Part shown: piece after piece, positions 25,988 to 35,001 of the stretch
How the letters are laid out: each line of letters starts with the position of its first letter
Numbering within the stretch: the first letter of the stretch is position 1
DNA from: RFPI01 sp964470195
GTDB taxonomy: Bacteria; Pseudomonadota; Gammaproteobacteria; Burkholderiales; Methylophilaceae
Direction: 5' to 3'
Assembly: GCA_964470195.1 (NCBI GenBank)
Contig: CAYYBG010000003.1
Span: 1 to 64,000 of the forward strand
Length of the DNA stretch: 64,000 bases
Notes under the pieces: generated by a model
The model's input: the letters and a program-made list of their open reading frames with translations, nothing else
Database searches by the model: none
Told to the model about the DNA's origin: nothing
Program-made: the position numbers and the translations under genes

Positions 25988-26896
25988 CTACTCAGTCTCA
26001 AAACCCCGCATTCTTGATTTAATGACTCTAAGCATTCCCGGATGATTCACTCGACGTTCGGTGGTGATGGCATAAATTTTTTCGTGCACTGAGTCAATGA
26101 CCCCAATTAATTCAACCTGAAAGGTAGTACAAATAAAATTTCGCAAGGAATAAGGCGCAACAAAAAAACCATGCCCTCTTTGTCCAAATAATTTCATCAT
26201 CACACTATCATCAAACTCAGCAACAATCAGTGGGCTAATTTTATTAGTCTCAAACCATTTGACTAACAACTCTTTGAAATGAAATTGATCCCCTGGCATT
26301 AGAAAATTAGCACCATGCAGCATCTCAGGAAAAACAGCATTTTCCGCGATGGTTGTGATCAGTTGTTTTGATCCATATACCGCCAATGGACTTGAACCAA
26401 GATTATGATTAAATACATTGGTATTGACACTCTCTTGAACCTCTCTATCAGAGATCACAACATCCAGTCGATTAATGCACAATTCAGAAATCAGATCATT
26501 TAATTTACCCTGCTTACAATTTAAACGGATGTTGTAGTCATCTTCAAAAATAGGTTCCATCAAATTCAGGGCAGCGGATTTGGTAATGCAATCTGTAATA
26601 CCGATTCGCAATTGCTCTCGATGGCTTATTTGTCGATTTTCAATAAACGATGAAAGCTCACTACCAATGGAAAAAATTTCTTCTGCATAGTTAAAGATTT
26701 GCCGACCATAGTCACTCAGTTGAAGACCCCGACCAACCTTGCGAAATAAGACACAGCCCAAGCTCTCCTCAAGCTCTGTCAACTGTGCACTGATAGATTG
26801 GGGCGAAATAAAAAGTTTTTCACTTGCCTTGGCAATGCTTCCAAGTTTTCCAACCATCCAAAAATAACGTAGGTGTTTATAATTGATCTCAGCCAT
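25988..26896 (-). CDS. nhaR: LysR family regulator NhaR
   Basis: The protein of about 302 residues has the LysR winged helix at its start, with the NhaR-type sequence INYKHLRYFWMVGKLGSIAKASEKL and LEESLGCVLFRKVGRGLQLSDYGR. NhaR activates the Na+/H+ antiporter gene nhaA in response to sodium. nhaA lies 1.8 kb upstream on the same strand with a TorF-type porin between. ATG 26896 (MAEINYKHLRYF) fits the family start better than the upstream codon at 26914. Confidence 0.85.
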   Translation of the reverse strand: MAEINYKHLRYFWMVGKLGSIAKASEKLFISPQSISAQLTELEESLGCVLFRKVGRGLQLSDYGRQIFNYAEEIFSIGSELSSFIENRQISHREQLRIGITDCITKSAALNLMEPIFEDDYNIRLNCKQGKLNDLISELCINRLDVVISDREVQESVNTNVFNHNLGSSPLAVYGSKQLITTIAENAVFPEMLHGANFLMPGDQFHFKELLVKWFETNKISPLIVAEFDDSVMMKLFGQRGHGFFVAPYSLRNFICTTFQVELIGVIDSVHEKIYAITTERRVNHPGMLRVIKSRMRGFETE

Positions 26897-27541
26897 TAAA
26901 TGTAATACACACAAAAAAATTGATTGATCTAGATGCGATATATCTTCAAAACATCGTCAATAACGCTCTAATTGTTAGACAAGAATTAATTATAAGTTCA
27001 ATAATTAATTTATATTGATATCCATATATCAAACAATTTTTTTCGAAGTAATAAACAATTTAATTGGAATTTTAATTTTGCTTGCCCATATTTAAGATAT
27101 TCATGTGATCGAATACCAAGTAGAAATCTAGGAGAGATATATTTTAAATATTGATTGCCTAGACTCAATTTCCCATTGATTATCTTGCACATATTCTACT
27201 TGGTATTCAGGTCACTCCCCCCTGATTCAGAAATCCAAATCCACATCATTGCTTTTTTGACTTGCGCACTCATCATGCCTATTGCTGTCCAGCATTAATT
27301 CAAATTTTCAATCAAGACCAAACCAATGGCGCAGTCATCAAGACTGCCTGACAAAATACTGCCGAGATACAATCAGTTTCAGCGCATCATTAATCAGATG
27401 CGTTAAGCATTGAGGGTGCTATTGCGAAATCAAGCAATCGACTTATATAAATCATAAAAAAACACCAGCCGTCAGATAAATCGATGACTGGTGTTTGATT
27501 GAAAATCAATATGTAAATTGCCTTTGGGAGCCCTTTGCAGC
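26897..27541. other. AT-rich intergenic region between nhaR and the porin gene
   Basis: A stretch of about 645 bp with no convincing gene. It is very AT-rich between 26940 and 27190. It holds the porin terminator at 27458-27496 and presumably the nhaR promoter. A 60-codon frame at 27010-27192 on the minus strand has no ribosome-binding site and no recognisable motif. Confidence 0.5.
27458..27496 (-). terminator. Rho-independent terminator of the porin gene
   Basis: AAACACCAG and its partner CTGGTGTTT, extended by TCA/TGA with a small bulge, form a strong hairpin. On the minus strand it is followed by a T-run (27455-27461). It lies 45 nt after the porin stop codon. Confidence 0.8.
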
Positions 27542-28321
27542 TTAGAAGTTTTTAGTCAAATTGACTACCAAACGGTTGGTCCCAAACCCTGGAATATCAA
27601 AGGCATCTTGACCGTTTCCATCAGTTCCATGATAAGCCGCTGAGATTTCCAAATTTGCTGGTAATGGATGAGATAAACCGATGATGTAATTCGTCCAGCT
27701 AGATTTATCAACACCAAAGATGCCTAGAAAATCTCGGCTCGGGTTTCTGGTATGTCCCAGCGTTGCCATGATTGACAATTTATCGATGATGGGCGCCTTG
27801 TAGGATGCATAGGTGTAGATAGCATTACCAGTTTCACCAAAGAAATTATCCGAATAAGAGACCCCAGCAGTGAAGCCTTTGTAACTCAATGAACCATAAA
27901 AGTCATTAAAATCACGTCTCACACCACCCTTAGTTTCTGCAGGAAACCCGCGGTTCATGCCTGGATAAAATGTGCGCATATAGCCAACATCAAAAGATAA
28001 ATCATCCGAGAGGTTTTTGGTGTATCCAAACAGGAAATTACCCTCCAAACCAGAACCAGAACCATCACTGGCTCTCAAGGTTGTATTTGAACCCCATAAT
28101 GTTAGGTAAATACCAGTTTTTGATTTTACAGAGGCTTGACCTTGAACTGCTGCACCATTGTCGGACAGAGACAGACCTCTGTACATGAAATTGTTAGTAC
28201 CAGTTAAAAATCCAGACACTTCGTAGTCTGAGGATTCCTTTTGAGACGCTGTATCTTCTGCATATGTAACATTAGAAAATAGCATGACTGCTGGTAAAAA
28301 GAATAAAACACTTTTTTTCAT
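27542..28321 (-). CDS. TorF family putative porin (TIGR02001)
   Basis: The 259-residue protein has a signal peptide (about 1-21, cleavage TYA|ED) and alternating beta strands ending in NLTKNF with a terminal Phe, typical of outer-membrane barrels. Family motifs include FLTGTNNFMYRGLSLSDNGAAVQG near residue 37 and EGNFLFGYTKNLSDD near 92. These proteins are predicted outer-membrane porins of unknown substrate. It sits between nhaR and nhaA on the same strand with its own terminator, so it may belong to a sodium or pH response, which is not proven. Confidence 0.8.
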   Translation of the reverse strand: MKKSVLFFLPAVMLFSNVTYAEDTASQKESSDYEVSGFLTGTNNFMYRGLSLSDNGAAVQGQASVKSKTGIYLTLWGSNTTLRASDGSGSGLEGNFLFGYTKNLSDDLSFDVGYMRTFYPGMNRGFPAETKGGVRRDFNDFYGSLSYKGFTAGVSYSDNFFGETGNAIYTYASYKAPIIDKLSIMATLGHTRNPSRDFLGIFGVDKSSWTNYIIGLSHPLPANLEISAAYHGTDGNGQDAFDIPGFGTNRLVVNLTKNF

Positions 28322-28722
28322 TTGAGACTCCTAAGTTTTTTTAGCAGACTCAATTTCCCAGCTAGATAAAAGCATTTTTCATGCCAACTATCGAATTTGA
28401 TCTTAATCTAATTCAATTTAAAAATAGTCTATTAGGCAATTGTTTATTTTAATCAGTGAATTATCCATGGTGATTGGGCAAGTGTAGGCGTAAAAAAAAC
28501 CCCTGAATTTTATTGAATCAGGGGCATCACGGTTCGATAACAAGCGTTTTCATGGTGAAGATTTTGACGGCTAGCCCTGAAAAAGTGCAAACGCACCTAT
28601 TGAAACCAACATATGATTGACCAATGACTGATTGCTGATAGACAGATTGGCTTTGATAAGCAGACCAAAGCGTGGAGCAATAGCGCATGCAAACGCCAGA
28701 GCAATATATCAATCCAACAAGC
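28322..28722. other. Intergenic region between porin and nhaA
   Basis: About 400 bp holding the nhaA terminator (28492-28524) and the porin promoter region. AT-rich near 28380-28450. A 61-codon frame at 28527-28712 on the minus strand lacks a ribosome-binding site and known motifs, and is not called. Confidence 0.5.
28492..28524 (-). terminator. Rho-independent terminator downstream of nhaA
   Basis: CCCCTGA (28500-28506) pairs with TCAGGGG (28518-28524). On the minus strand the hairpin is followed by eight T. It lies about 200 nt after the nhaA stop codon. Confidence 0.8.
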
Positions 28723-30147
28723 TCAATTCTTGGCGTATTTGTTTCCTAGCCAGAAAAGCAGGGAAAAACCAATAATGCCCGCTATTAAAGATGCCGCAAA
28801 AATCCCCGTTTTTGCCATCAGCAAATAATCAGAGTGATTTGCAAATGCAAGCTCTGCAATAAAAATAGACATGGTAAAGCCAATTCCACCCAATACAGAG
28901 ACGGCTGCCAACTGACTGAAACGCGTTCCCGTTGGTAATTTTGCGATACCCAAGCGCAACCCAAGCCAGCATGCGCCCACAATGCCAATAAACTTGCCAA
29001 ATAACAAACCCAACATAACACCTAGGGTTACTGGGTGAAGCAATGTTTGTTGTAAGGTAGTCAAATCCAGCGAGATACCTGCATTAAATAATGCAAAAAT
29101 CGGAATCACTAAAAATGCCACAGGCAGATGCCATATGCTCTCCAATCGTTGCAAAGGCGTTTGAACAGACACCGCACTGGCTTCAATATTCTGTACCACC
29201 GCATACAGTTTCTGATTGCTCAATACACTGCTCCCTGACTTGCGGCTCGCAATAAAAGCATCCACCTGTTCATTCACCCGATCGGCAAATAATCCAGGAT
29301 CATATTTAGAACGCATCGGAACAGTAAATGCGCCCAACACACCAGCCAAGGTAGCATGTACCCCTGACTGCAGCATCGCATACCACAAAAATACAGCCAC
29401 AATAAAATAAGGAATCGCTTTGCGAATACCTGCATAGTTCATAGAAAGCAATAGCAGCACCAAAGCAAACGCTGTCAGCAACCATAGCAAAGAAAGTTGC
29501 TTGGTATAAAACAAGGCAATCACCAGCACAGCACCCAAGTCATCAACAATCGCCAATGCCACTAAAAATGTGACTAAGGCTTTGGGCACACGCTTCGATA
29601 ACAGCGCCAACACTCCGACCGCAAAAGCAATATCCGTCGCCATCGGCACACCCCAACCCCGCATAGCATCAGCCTGATGGTTAAACGCCACATAAATCAA
29701 TGCCGGCACAACCATGCCGCCAACCGCAGCAATCACTGGCAAAGACGCCTGACGTAAATCGGACAATTCACCAACCACGATTTCTCGTTTAAGCTCGAGC
29801 CCCACCACAAAGAAAAACAAAGCCATCAATGCATCATTCACCCAATGATGCAGACTCATTTGCAGACTCCAGTCGCCAATACTCAACGCTAAAGGCGTAT
29901 GAATCAGGTGTAGATACCAGTCTGCTATAAAGCTATTAGAGAGAAAGAGCGCAATCACAGCAGCGGCCATTAATAAAATACCCCCCGCTGTCTGACGACT
30001 GACAAACTCCTCGAAAGGCGTTAATACCTTGCTAAAAGACCTCTCCCAAGGGGCATATATAATACCGCCTTCTGAATTGACATCTTTTCTCTTATTCACA
30101 ACCATTCTGCGCATCCAATCCTGAAACAACTTTAATTTAGAAACCAT
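28723..30147 (-). CDS. nhaA: Na+/H+ antiporter NhaA
   Basis: NhaA exports Na+ in exchange for two H+ and handles sodium and alkaline stress. The 474-residue protein has about 12 hydrophobic segments, the unwound-helix motif MATDIAFAVG and the ion-binding pair in ALAIVDDLGAVLVIALFY (two adjacent Asp, equal to D163/D164 in E. coli), plus GIGFTMSIFIAELAF near the C-terminus. It is about 85 residues longer than E. coli NhaA, with a charged N-terminal extension (about 1-45) and a longer central loop. nhaR lies downstream on the same strand. Confidence 0.95.
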   Translation of the reverse strand: MVSKLKLFQDWMRRMVVNKRKDVNSEGGIIYAPWERSFSKVLTPFEEFVSRQTAGGILLMAAAVIALFLSNSFIADWYLHLIHTPLALSIGDWSLQMSLHHWVNDALMALFFFVVGLELKREIVVGELSDLRQASLPVIAAVGGMVVPALIYVAFNHQADAMRGWGVPMATDIAFAVGVLALLSKRVPKALVTFLVALAIVDDLGAVLVIALFYTKQLSLLWLLTAFALVLLLLSMNYAGIRKAIPYFIVAVFLWYAMLQSGVHATLAGVLGAFTVPMRSKYDPGLFADRVNEQVDAFIASRKSGSSVLSNQKLYAVVQNIEASAVSVQTPLQRLESIWHLPVAFLVIPIFALFNAGISLDLTTLQQTLLHPVTLGVMLGLLFGKFIGIVGACWLGLRLGIAKLPTGTRFSQLAAVSVLGGIGFTMSIFIAELAFANHSDYLLMAKTGIFAASLIAGIIGFSLLFWLGNKYAKN

Positions 30148-30655
30148 CTGATTAAACGACTTATATTATATGCCATCAGCAAGGTATTGAAATTTTGCCG
30201 TACTCTTTAGCATGCGTTATTACTTCTTATATTTTCTTAACGATGGACACCATGATTATCATGGCAGTGACAAAAACTTTGATCTCTCAATCCCCTAATT
30301 TAACCTCCAAACTGTCATCGTAATCGATAATATTGAATGATCTGAGTACTTGAAAAAAAACATGATAGAAAATTAGCAACAAACCTGATGTATCGCTAGC
30401 ACTTGGTCTAGGAAGCATTGAGATTATCTTGTGGTAGCTCAACACCAAGTAAAATTTACTGCCATCTATTTCGTTAAATTATCAGTCAAGTCCTTTATAC
30501 ACGCCTCGGACAGGCACAAATAGTTTAATTAATTAAAATCATAGTCAGTCTAGCTATTAATAAAACAAATTAATCGTATTTAAAAATACAATTATCTTTA
30601 TTAATCAATAAAATTTACTATTTCACTCAAGTTAATCAACTGTATCGGAGTGAAT
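30148..30655. other. Long divergent spacer between nhaA and the katG locus
   Basis: About 508 bp, AT-rich, without a gene. It must contain the nhaA and katG promoters. A perfect 7-1-7 palindrome CCATGATTATCATGG is at 30250-30264, 103 bp upstream of nhaA; its regulator is unknown. No clear OxyR site was recognised. Confidence 0.5.
30250..30264. promoter_or_regulatory. Perfect 7-1-7 palindrome upstream of nhaA
   Basis: CCATGAT-T-ATCATGG is a perfect 15-bp dyad, the geometry of Fur/PerR-type and some LysR-type sites. It is closer to nhaA (103 bp) than to katG (about 565 bp). Confidence 0.35.
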
Positions 30656-30802
30656 ATGTTTGCATCTTCCAAATTAGCCCGAATACGTCATCAATTTTTG
30701 TTATTGGATTGCAAGACTAAGCGTTTGCATTTTTCTGCTGTCCAACAACAAAGTTTTAGTATTTTGCAAGAGATGTTCGCAAATTGGGCACTGACCCATT
30801 AA
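30656..30802 (+). CDS. Small protein of 48 residues upstream of katG
   Basis: ATG 30656 is preceded by CGGAG with 5 nt spacing, a good ribosome-binding site, and the frame runs to TAA 25 nt before the katG ATG. The peptide is basic in its first half (SSKLARIRHQFLLLDCKTKR) and ends FANWALTH; no signal peptide or known domain is seen. Position and initiation signal suggest a co-transcribed small protein or a translated leader for katG. No homologue is recalled, so it may also be a chance frame. Confidence 0.4.
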   Translation: MFASSKLARIRHQFLLLDCKTKRLHFSAVQQQSFSILQEMFANWALTH

Positions 30803-30827
30803 TCACTTTAACTTTTAGGAGAACGAG

Positions 30828-32954
30828 ATGAATGAGCAAAGCAATAGCGGTAAATGTCCTTTTGGCCATGGCGCCAGTACCACGCATCAGCAAGCCAATC
30901 ATCAATGGTGGCCTAACGCACTTAATCTAGATATCTTGCGCCAGCATGATACAAAATCCAATCCACTAGGCGAGTTTAACTATAGAGAAGCTGTCAAGAG
31001 TTTAGATGTAGCCGCAGTCAAGGCAGATATCAAAGCGGTATTACGCAACAGCCAAGACTGGTGGCCAGCTGACTATGGTCACTATGGACCATTTTTTATT
31101 CGCATGACATGGCATGCCGCTGGCACCTATCGCAGTGGCGACGGGCGTGGTGGCGCGGGCACTGGTGCACAGCGTTTTGCACCCCTCAACTCTTGGCCTG
31201 ATAACGGCAACCTAGATAAAGCGCGTCGCTTGTTGTGGCCGGTGAAACAGAAATATGGCAATAAGTTGTCATGGGCAGATTTAATCGTGATGGCAGGCAA
31301 TGTCGCAATTGAAGATATGGGCGGTCCCAATCACGGCACAGCACTAGGTCGTGAAGATATCTGGCATCCAGAAAAAGATATTTACTGGGGCTCAGAAGAT
31401 ACATGGTTAGGCGATAAGCGCTATGGCGGCACCCGTCACGATTTAGAGAATCCTCTCGCCGCAGTGCAAATGGGGCTAATCTATGTCAATCCAGAAGGCC
31501 CGAATGGCAACCCTGACCCATTATTGTCAGCACAAGATATTCGTGAGACTTTCAAACGCATGGCCATGAATGACGAAGAAACCTTTGCCCTTACTGCCGG
31601 CGGACATACCTTTGGTAAAGCCCACGGCAATGGACCAGCCTCTTGTGTAGGCGATAATCCAGAGTCTGCTCCTATCGAAGCGCAAGGTTTTGGCTGGCAC
31701 AGCAGCCATAAATCTGGCAAAGGCGTAGATGCCATTACTAGCGGACTAGAAGGTCCTTGGACCAATACCCCTATCCAATGGGATATGAGCTATTTGGAAC
31801 TGCTATTTGGCTACGACTGGGAATTAACCAAGAGTCCCGCAGGCGCTAATCAATGGCGTCCAATCAATCTGCCAGAAAGCAAAATGGCGCCAGAAGTCGA
31901 TGGTAGCGGTAAAAAAGTGATGCCTATGATGACCACCGCAGATATGGCTTTAAAAATGGATCCTATCTATAGAGCCATAGGCGAGAAATTCTTAGCGAAC
32001 CCACAAGAATTTGGTGAGGCCTTTGCGCGCGCTTGGTTCAAATTATTGCACCGCGATTTTGGCCCCAAATCCAACTATATCGCCGGTGACTTTAAAGATG
32101 TCAGCTACATCTGGCAAGACCCTGTCGAGCCTGGCAATAGCAATTTTGATATCGCTGCCGCTAAGGCCGCGATTCAACAAGCTGGATTAAGCCAAACAGA
32201 ACTGATAGAAGTCGCTTTTGCTTCAGCGAGCACATTCCGAGGTTCAGATAAACGCGGTGGCGCCAATGGCGCGCGTATTCGCCTTGCCCCACAACGTCAA
32301 TGGGCGGCCAATAAGCCTGCACAATTGGACAAGGTGTTACCTATCTATGAAAAGATTGCCGCGCAAACCGGCGCTTCAGTGGCGGATATTATCGTTTTGG
32401 CAGGTGTGGTCGCCTTAGAACAAGCCAGTGGCAAGTCAGTGCCTTTCTCCGCAGGACGCGGTGATGCTACCCAACAACAAACCGATGAACAATCTTTTGC
32501 CCACCTAGAACCACGCGCTTGCGGTTTCCGTAACTATTGCGAGAAAGAGTTCGCGGTTAGTCCCGAAGAAATGATGCTAGATAAAGCCCAGTTGCTAGGC
32601 TTAACCCCAGTTGAAATGACGGTCTTAGTCGGTGGCTTGCGTGCACTTGGCGTCAGCCACAGCGGGCAAGGCTTGTTTGGCTCAGGCAAATTGGACAACA
32701 GTTGGTTTAAGACCTTGTTGTGCATGAGTGTGAAATGGGAAAAAACCGGCTACAACAGCTATGTCACCAAAGACCGCAACAGCGGCGCTGAAGTCAGAAC
32801 CGCATCTAGAACCGACTTGGTATTTGGCTCTAACTCTGAGTTACGCGCCATTGCTGAGGTGTATGCGCAAGATGACAACAACGATAAATTCGTCAATGAC
32901 TTTATCCAAGTTTGGCATAAGTTGATGAACGCTGATCGCTTTGATTTGATGTAA
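30828..32954 (+). CDS. katG: Catalase-peroxidase
   Basis: KatG is a bifunctional haem enzyme that removes hydrogen peroxide. The 708-residue protein has the distal Arg92-x-x-Trp95-His96 (IRMTWHAAGTYR), Tyr219 (LIYVNPEGPNG) and Met245 (KRMAMND), which form the Met-Tyr-Trp cross-link, and the proximal His260 (GGHTFGKAHG). The second, haem-free domain (about 420-708) is complete. The ribosome-binding site is AGGAG. It is followed by a strong terminator at 33003-33027. Useful in a methylotroph with high oxidase activity. Confidence 0.97.
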   Translation: MNEQSNSGKCPFGHGASTTHQQANHQWWPNALNLDILRQHDTKSNPLGEFNYREAVKSLDVAAVKADIKAVLRNSQDWWPADYGHYGPFFIRMTWHAAGTYRSGDGRGGAGTGAQRFAPLNSWPDNGNLDKARRLLWPVKQKYGNKLSWADLIVMAGNVAIEDMGGPNHGTALGREDIWHPEKDIYWGSEDTWLGDKRYGGTRHDLENPLAAVQMGLIYVNPEGPNGNPDPLLSAQDIRETFKRMAMNDEETFALTAGGHTFGKAHGNGPASCVGDNPESAPIEAQGFGWHSSHKSGKGVDAITSGLEGPWTNTPIQWDMSYLELLFGYDWELTKSPAGANQWRPINLPESKMAPEVDGSGKKVMPMMTTADMALKMDPIYRAIGEKFLANPQEFGEAFARAWFKLLHRDFGPKSNYIAGDFKDVSYIWQDPVEPGNSNFDIAAAKAAIQQAGLSQTELIEVAFASASTFRGSDKRGGANGARIRLAPQRQWAANKPAQLDKVLPIYEKIAAQTGASVADIIVLAGVVALEQASGKSVPFSAGRGDATQQQTDEQSFAHLEPRACGFRNYCEKEFAVSPEEMMLDKAQLLGLTPVEMTVLVGGLRALGVSHSGQGLFGSGKLDNSWFKTLLCMSVKWEKTGYNSYVTKDRNSGAEVRTASRTDLVFGSNSELRAIAEVYAQDDNNDKFVNDFIQVWHKLMNADRFDLM

Positions 32955-33002
32955 TACCTTGCACTTGTCTAGACCTATGTCTGGCAAGAAAGCAAATTCA
33001 AA

Positions 33003-33027
33003 GGGGCTCAACAGAGCCCCTTTTTTT
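33003..33027 (+). terminator. Rho-independent terminator of katG
   Basis: GGGGCTC (33003-33009) pairs with GAGCCCC (33014-33020) around AACA, followed by seven T. Confidence 0.92.
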
Positions 33028-33338
33028 ATTCTATCCCCTCAGCAAGCTCTAAAGGCTTTTGTTACAGCAGCGACATACCAAATACGATTGCGAAACCTTA
33101 AGAATTTTTGACACTAAAAACCAATTAATCAAGTGAAAACTATGTCTAACATTCAATCCGCAATCTTTGCAGTACTACTGCACGGGTGCACCCCGTTTCT
33201 TGATTACCAAACTGTCGTGAATCCCGACAGATTCACTGTCAAAATAATTGACACTTAAAACCACACATCAGGGTTGGATTGAAATTTTGGGCAGAAGGCG
33301 GCTATACCTCTAAAGCCGCATACTTTGATAGCACTTAA
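33028..33338. other. Gene-free region with imperfect repeats, possible mobile-element remnant
   Basis: Two imperfect copies of TTGACACTNAAAACCA (33108 and 33248 onward) lie 140 bp apart in direct orientation. Between them is a 38-codon frame (33142-33258, starting MSNIQSAIF) without a ribosome-binding site. After the second copy a short frame reads GLKFWAEGGYTSKAAYF. Repeated ends with small decayed frames resemble the edge of an insertion sequence, but no transposase motif is visible, so this is tentative. Confidence 0.3.
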
Positions 33339-33797
33339 TTAATTGCCTGCATTCCACACATGTGAGAGTGTAACCCACTGGCCTTTGATATTTTTTTCAT
33401 AAACGCTCGTAGTAATGCCACCATATATCACTTTTGTACCATCCTGATTTGTAGCTTCAGCACTCCATTTGGCGACTTGGAATAGATTTTTATCATTTCC
33501 ACCTGCGAAGATCACCTGTAGTTGATGATTTTTTAACCCTGCCTGAAAAAAGCCCTTGAACAAACTTTCAATCTCTTGTCGCCCATTCAACGTGGTGCCG
33601 TTACCTGGGGAAAGTAAGGCTTTTTCAGCGTATAAACTAGCGAGCTGCTCAGCATCACCATTATTAAACGCCTGATTCCAATGATTATTCAGCATTTCAA
33701 TCTTTGATCTTGTCTCTTCCTCTCCTGCATAAGTAGAACCAGAAGAAATGACACTTAGGGTGATAACGCCAAGAATAGTTTTGATTAGAGATTTCAT
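33339..33797 (-). CDS. Exported SnoaL-like/DUF4440 protein
   Basis: The protein of about 152 residues has a signal peptide (cleavage near TYA|GEE) and an NTF2-like domain of the SnoaL/DUF4440 group: WNQAFNNGDAEQLASLYAEKALLSPGNG, then GRQEIESLFKGFF and VYEKNIKGQWVTLSHVWNAG. Such proteins form small cone-shaped dimers binding small molecules; catalysis is not predictable. AAGGA lies about 6 nt before ATG 33797 and closer to ATG 33800, so 33797 is favoured. Confidence 0.75.
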   Translation of the reverse strand: MKSLIKTILGVITLSVISSGSTYAGEEETRSKIEMLNNHWNQAFNNGDAEQLASLYAEKALLSPGNGTTLNGRQEIESLFKGFFQAGLKNHQLQVIFAGGNDKNLFQVAKWSAEATNQDGTKVIYGGITTSVYEKNIKGQWVTLSHVWNAGN

Positions 33798-33984
33798 CAT
33801 GTTCCTTTTTGGTAAGTAAATAAAAAAATTCAAACTTAAATGCAGCATTCTTCGATTAAAAAATACCAAAATAAAGTTTAATAACTACCATTATAGTAAG
33901 CTAGCTAACTAGATGCAACTACTTCAGAATATTTGATGACCCATAAATTAATTTTGGAAAAAGTATCGATGAGTAATTTGAACG

Positions 33985-34046
33985 AAAAATAGCCACGTTT
34001 TCGCGTGGCTATTTCATTTATTTGGTGGGAGATCGGGGGGTCGAAC
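33985..34046 (-). repeat. Far copy of the tRNA-Lys 3'-end/terminator repeat (att-like)
   Basis: This 62-bp block matches 35002-35063 at 58 of 62 positions. It contains the last 24 bases of tRNA-Lys including CCA (34023-34046, one mismatch) followed on the minus strand by the hairpin terminator. Weaker similarity continues about 20 bp further. It looks like the displaced original tRNA end left by integration of the Fic cassette, or one arm of a segmental duplication. Confidence 0.75.
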
Positions 34047-34074
34047 TTGCCCCTAGAAGTACCTTAGGCTAATC

Positions 34075-34665
34075 CTATACTGAAGTCAGCCTTACTCTCA
34101 ATATTTGAGCAATCTTGTGCTCATTACCTTGGCATGCCTCTTTCATTGCATTAAACAATTCGTCCTGCTCAAGATCAGAATAATCCAAGTCATACCCAAC
34201 CTCTTTGCAAAGCTGAGTAATATAGGCACGTTGAGCTCGGCCATTACCCTCTCTGAAAGGGTGAAGCACGTTAATCTCTGAAAGGTAGTGAGCAGCTCTT
34301 AGAGAAAAATCATCAATGCTTAATCCTTTAAGCCAGTTTTCTTTTTTAAGCATTTCAAAAAGCGTTTTAGCAGCAGATTCGATGTATTGAGCATGCGCAA
34401 AACGACTCTCACCTCTACTGATATCCACTGTACGGATTTGACCCGCCCAGTCATAAACATCCTGGAAAATATGAAAATGTAATTTCTTGAGGTGTTCTAA
34501 ATCAAAGTTACCCTGAATTGGGTTTTCTTGAAGCTCAACCAAACGAAGCGTCGTGATTTCAGCTTCGAACTGGTCTAGTTTATCTTGATTGGTTAGGCCT
34601 AACTTATTTTTAAGAACTGAACTACTAGGATAGCAATAGATATCTTCTACGCTATATCGAGACAT
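34075..34665 (-). CDS. fic: Fic family protein (AMPylating toxin)
   Basis: The protein of about 196 residues has the full Fic motif H-P-F-R-E-G-N-G-R-A-Q-R with catalytic His at about residue 135, and the upstream flap region typical of class I Fic proteins (FHIFQDVYDWAGQIRTVDISRGES). Fic enzymes transfer AMP to target proteins; in toxin form they modify gyrase and topoisomerase IV. ATG 34665 (MSRYSVEDIY) fits the family start; the frame is open further upstream inside the antitoxin gene. Its start lies 14 nt inside the antitoxin gene. It is cargo between two copies of the tRNA-Lys end. Confidence 0.9.
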   Translation of the reverse strand: MSRYSVEDIYCYPSSSVLKNKLGLTNQDKLDQFEAEITTLRLVELQENPIQGNFDLEHLKKLHFHIFQDVYDWAGQIRTVDISRGESRFAHAQYIESAAKTLFEMLKKENWLKGLSIDDFSLRAAHYLSEINVLHPFREGNGRAQRAYITQLCKEVGYDLDYSDLEQDELFNAMKEACQGNEHKIAQILRVRLTSV

Positions 34666-34834
34666 ATCTCTGTTTTGTGCCCTGAATGATCTCAGAAATG
34701 GTTTTTTTGCCTTGGCTGTAAGCATCAAGCTCTTTTTCAAGGGTGGCACTCACACGCATACCCTCAATGCGAACCGATGCTACCGCATTGCCTACGAAAA
34801 CTTTCTTAGAAATGATGTGCACTGATTTCTTCAT
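34652..34834 (-). CDS. Fic antitoxin, VbhA-like
   Basis: The 60-residue protein starts at ATG 34834 (MKKSVHIISKKVF) and has the class I Fic inhibitory motif [S/T]-x-x-x-E-[G/N]: Ser20-V-R-I-Glu24-Gly25. In such antitoxins the Glu pushes away the ATP gamma-phosphate in the partner Fic active site. It overlaps the fic gene by 14 nt, so the pair is translationally coupled. The frame is open upstream to 34912, but the shorter start fits antitoxin length. The identification rests on the motif and on the adjacent fic. Confidence 0.8.
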   Translation of the reverse strand: MKKSVHIISKKVFVGNAVASVRIEGMRVSATLEKELDAYSQGKKTISEIIQGTKQRYVSI

Positions 34835-35001
34835 AACAGTTTGTATTTTAACATTTATTGCGTATTTTGATACCAAAATACGTGTAAGAATCATACACCT
34901 ATTGGAATTCAAATTGTCAAAAGTTTTGACATTCTACTTTTGAGACGTCGCGTATCCCGACAAAAAACCGTCCATCAATTATGTATGAGAAATTTGGACA
35001 A

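Noticed and set aside
27010..27192. 60-codon minus-strand frame in the AT-rich nhaR-porin spacer
   Set aside because: No ribosome-binding site, no motif, and composition typical of AT-rich noncoding DNA.
28527..28712. 61-codon minus-strand frame overlapping the region after the nhaA terminator
   Set aside because: No initiation signal or similarity; it lies just downstream of nhaA in the trailer sequence.
33142..33258. 38-codon frame between imperfect repeats after katG
   Set aside because: No ribosome-binding site and no recognisable protein; kept only as part of a possible remnant.
34023..34046. Second tRNA-Lys gene
   Set aside because: Only the 3' 24 bases are present; no anticodon arm or 5' half follows, so it is a partial duplicate.
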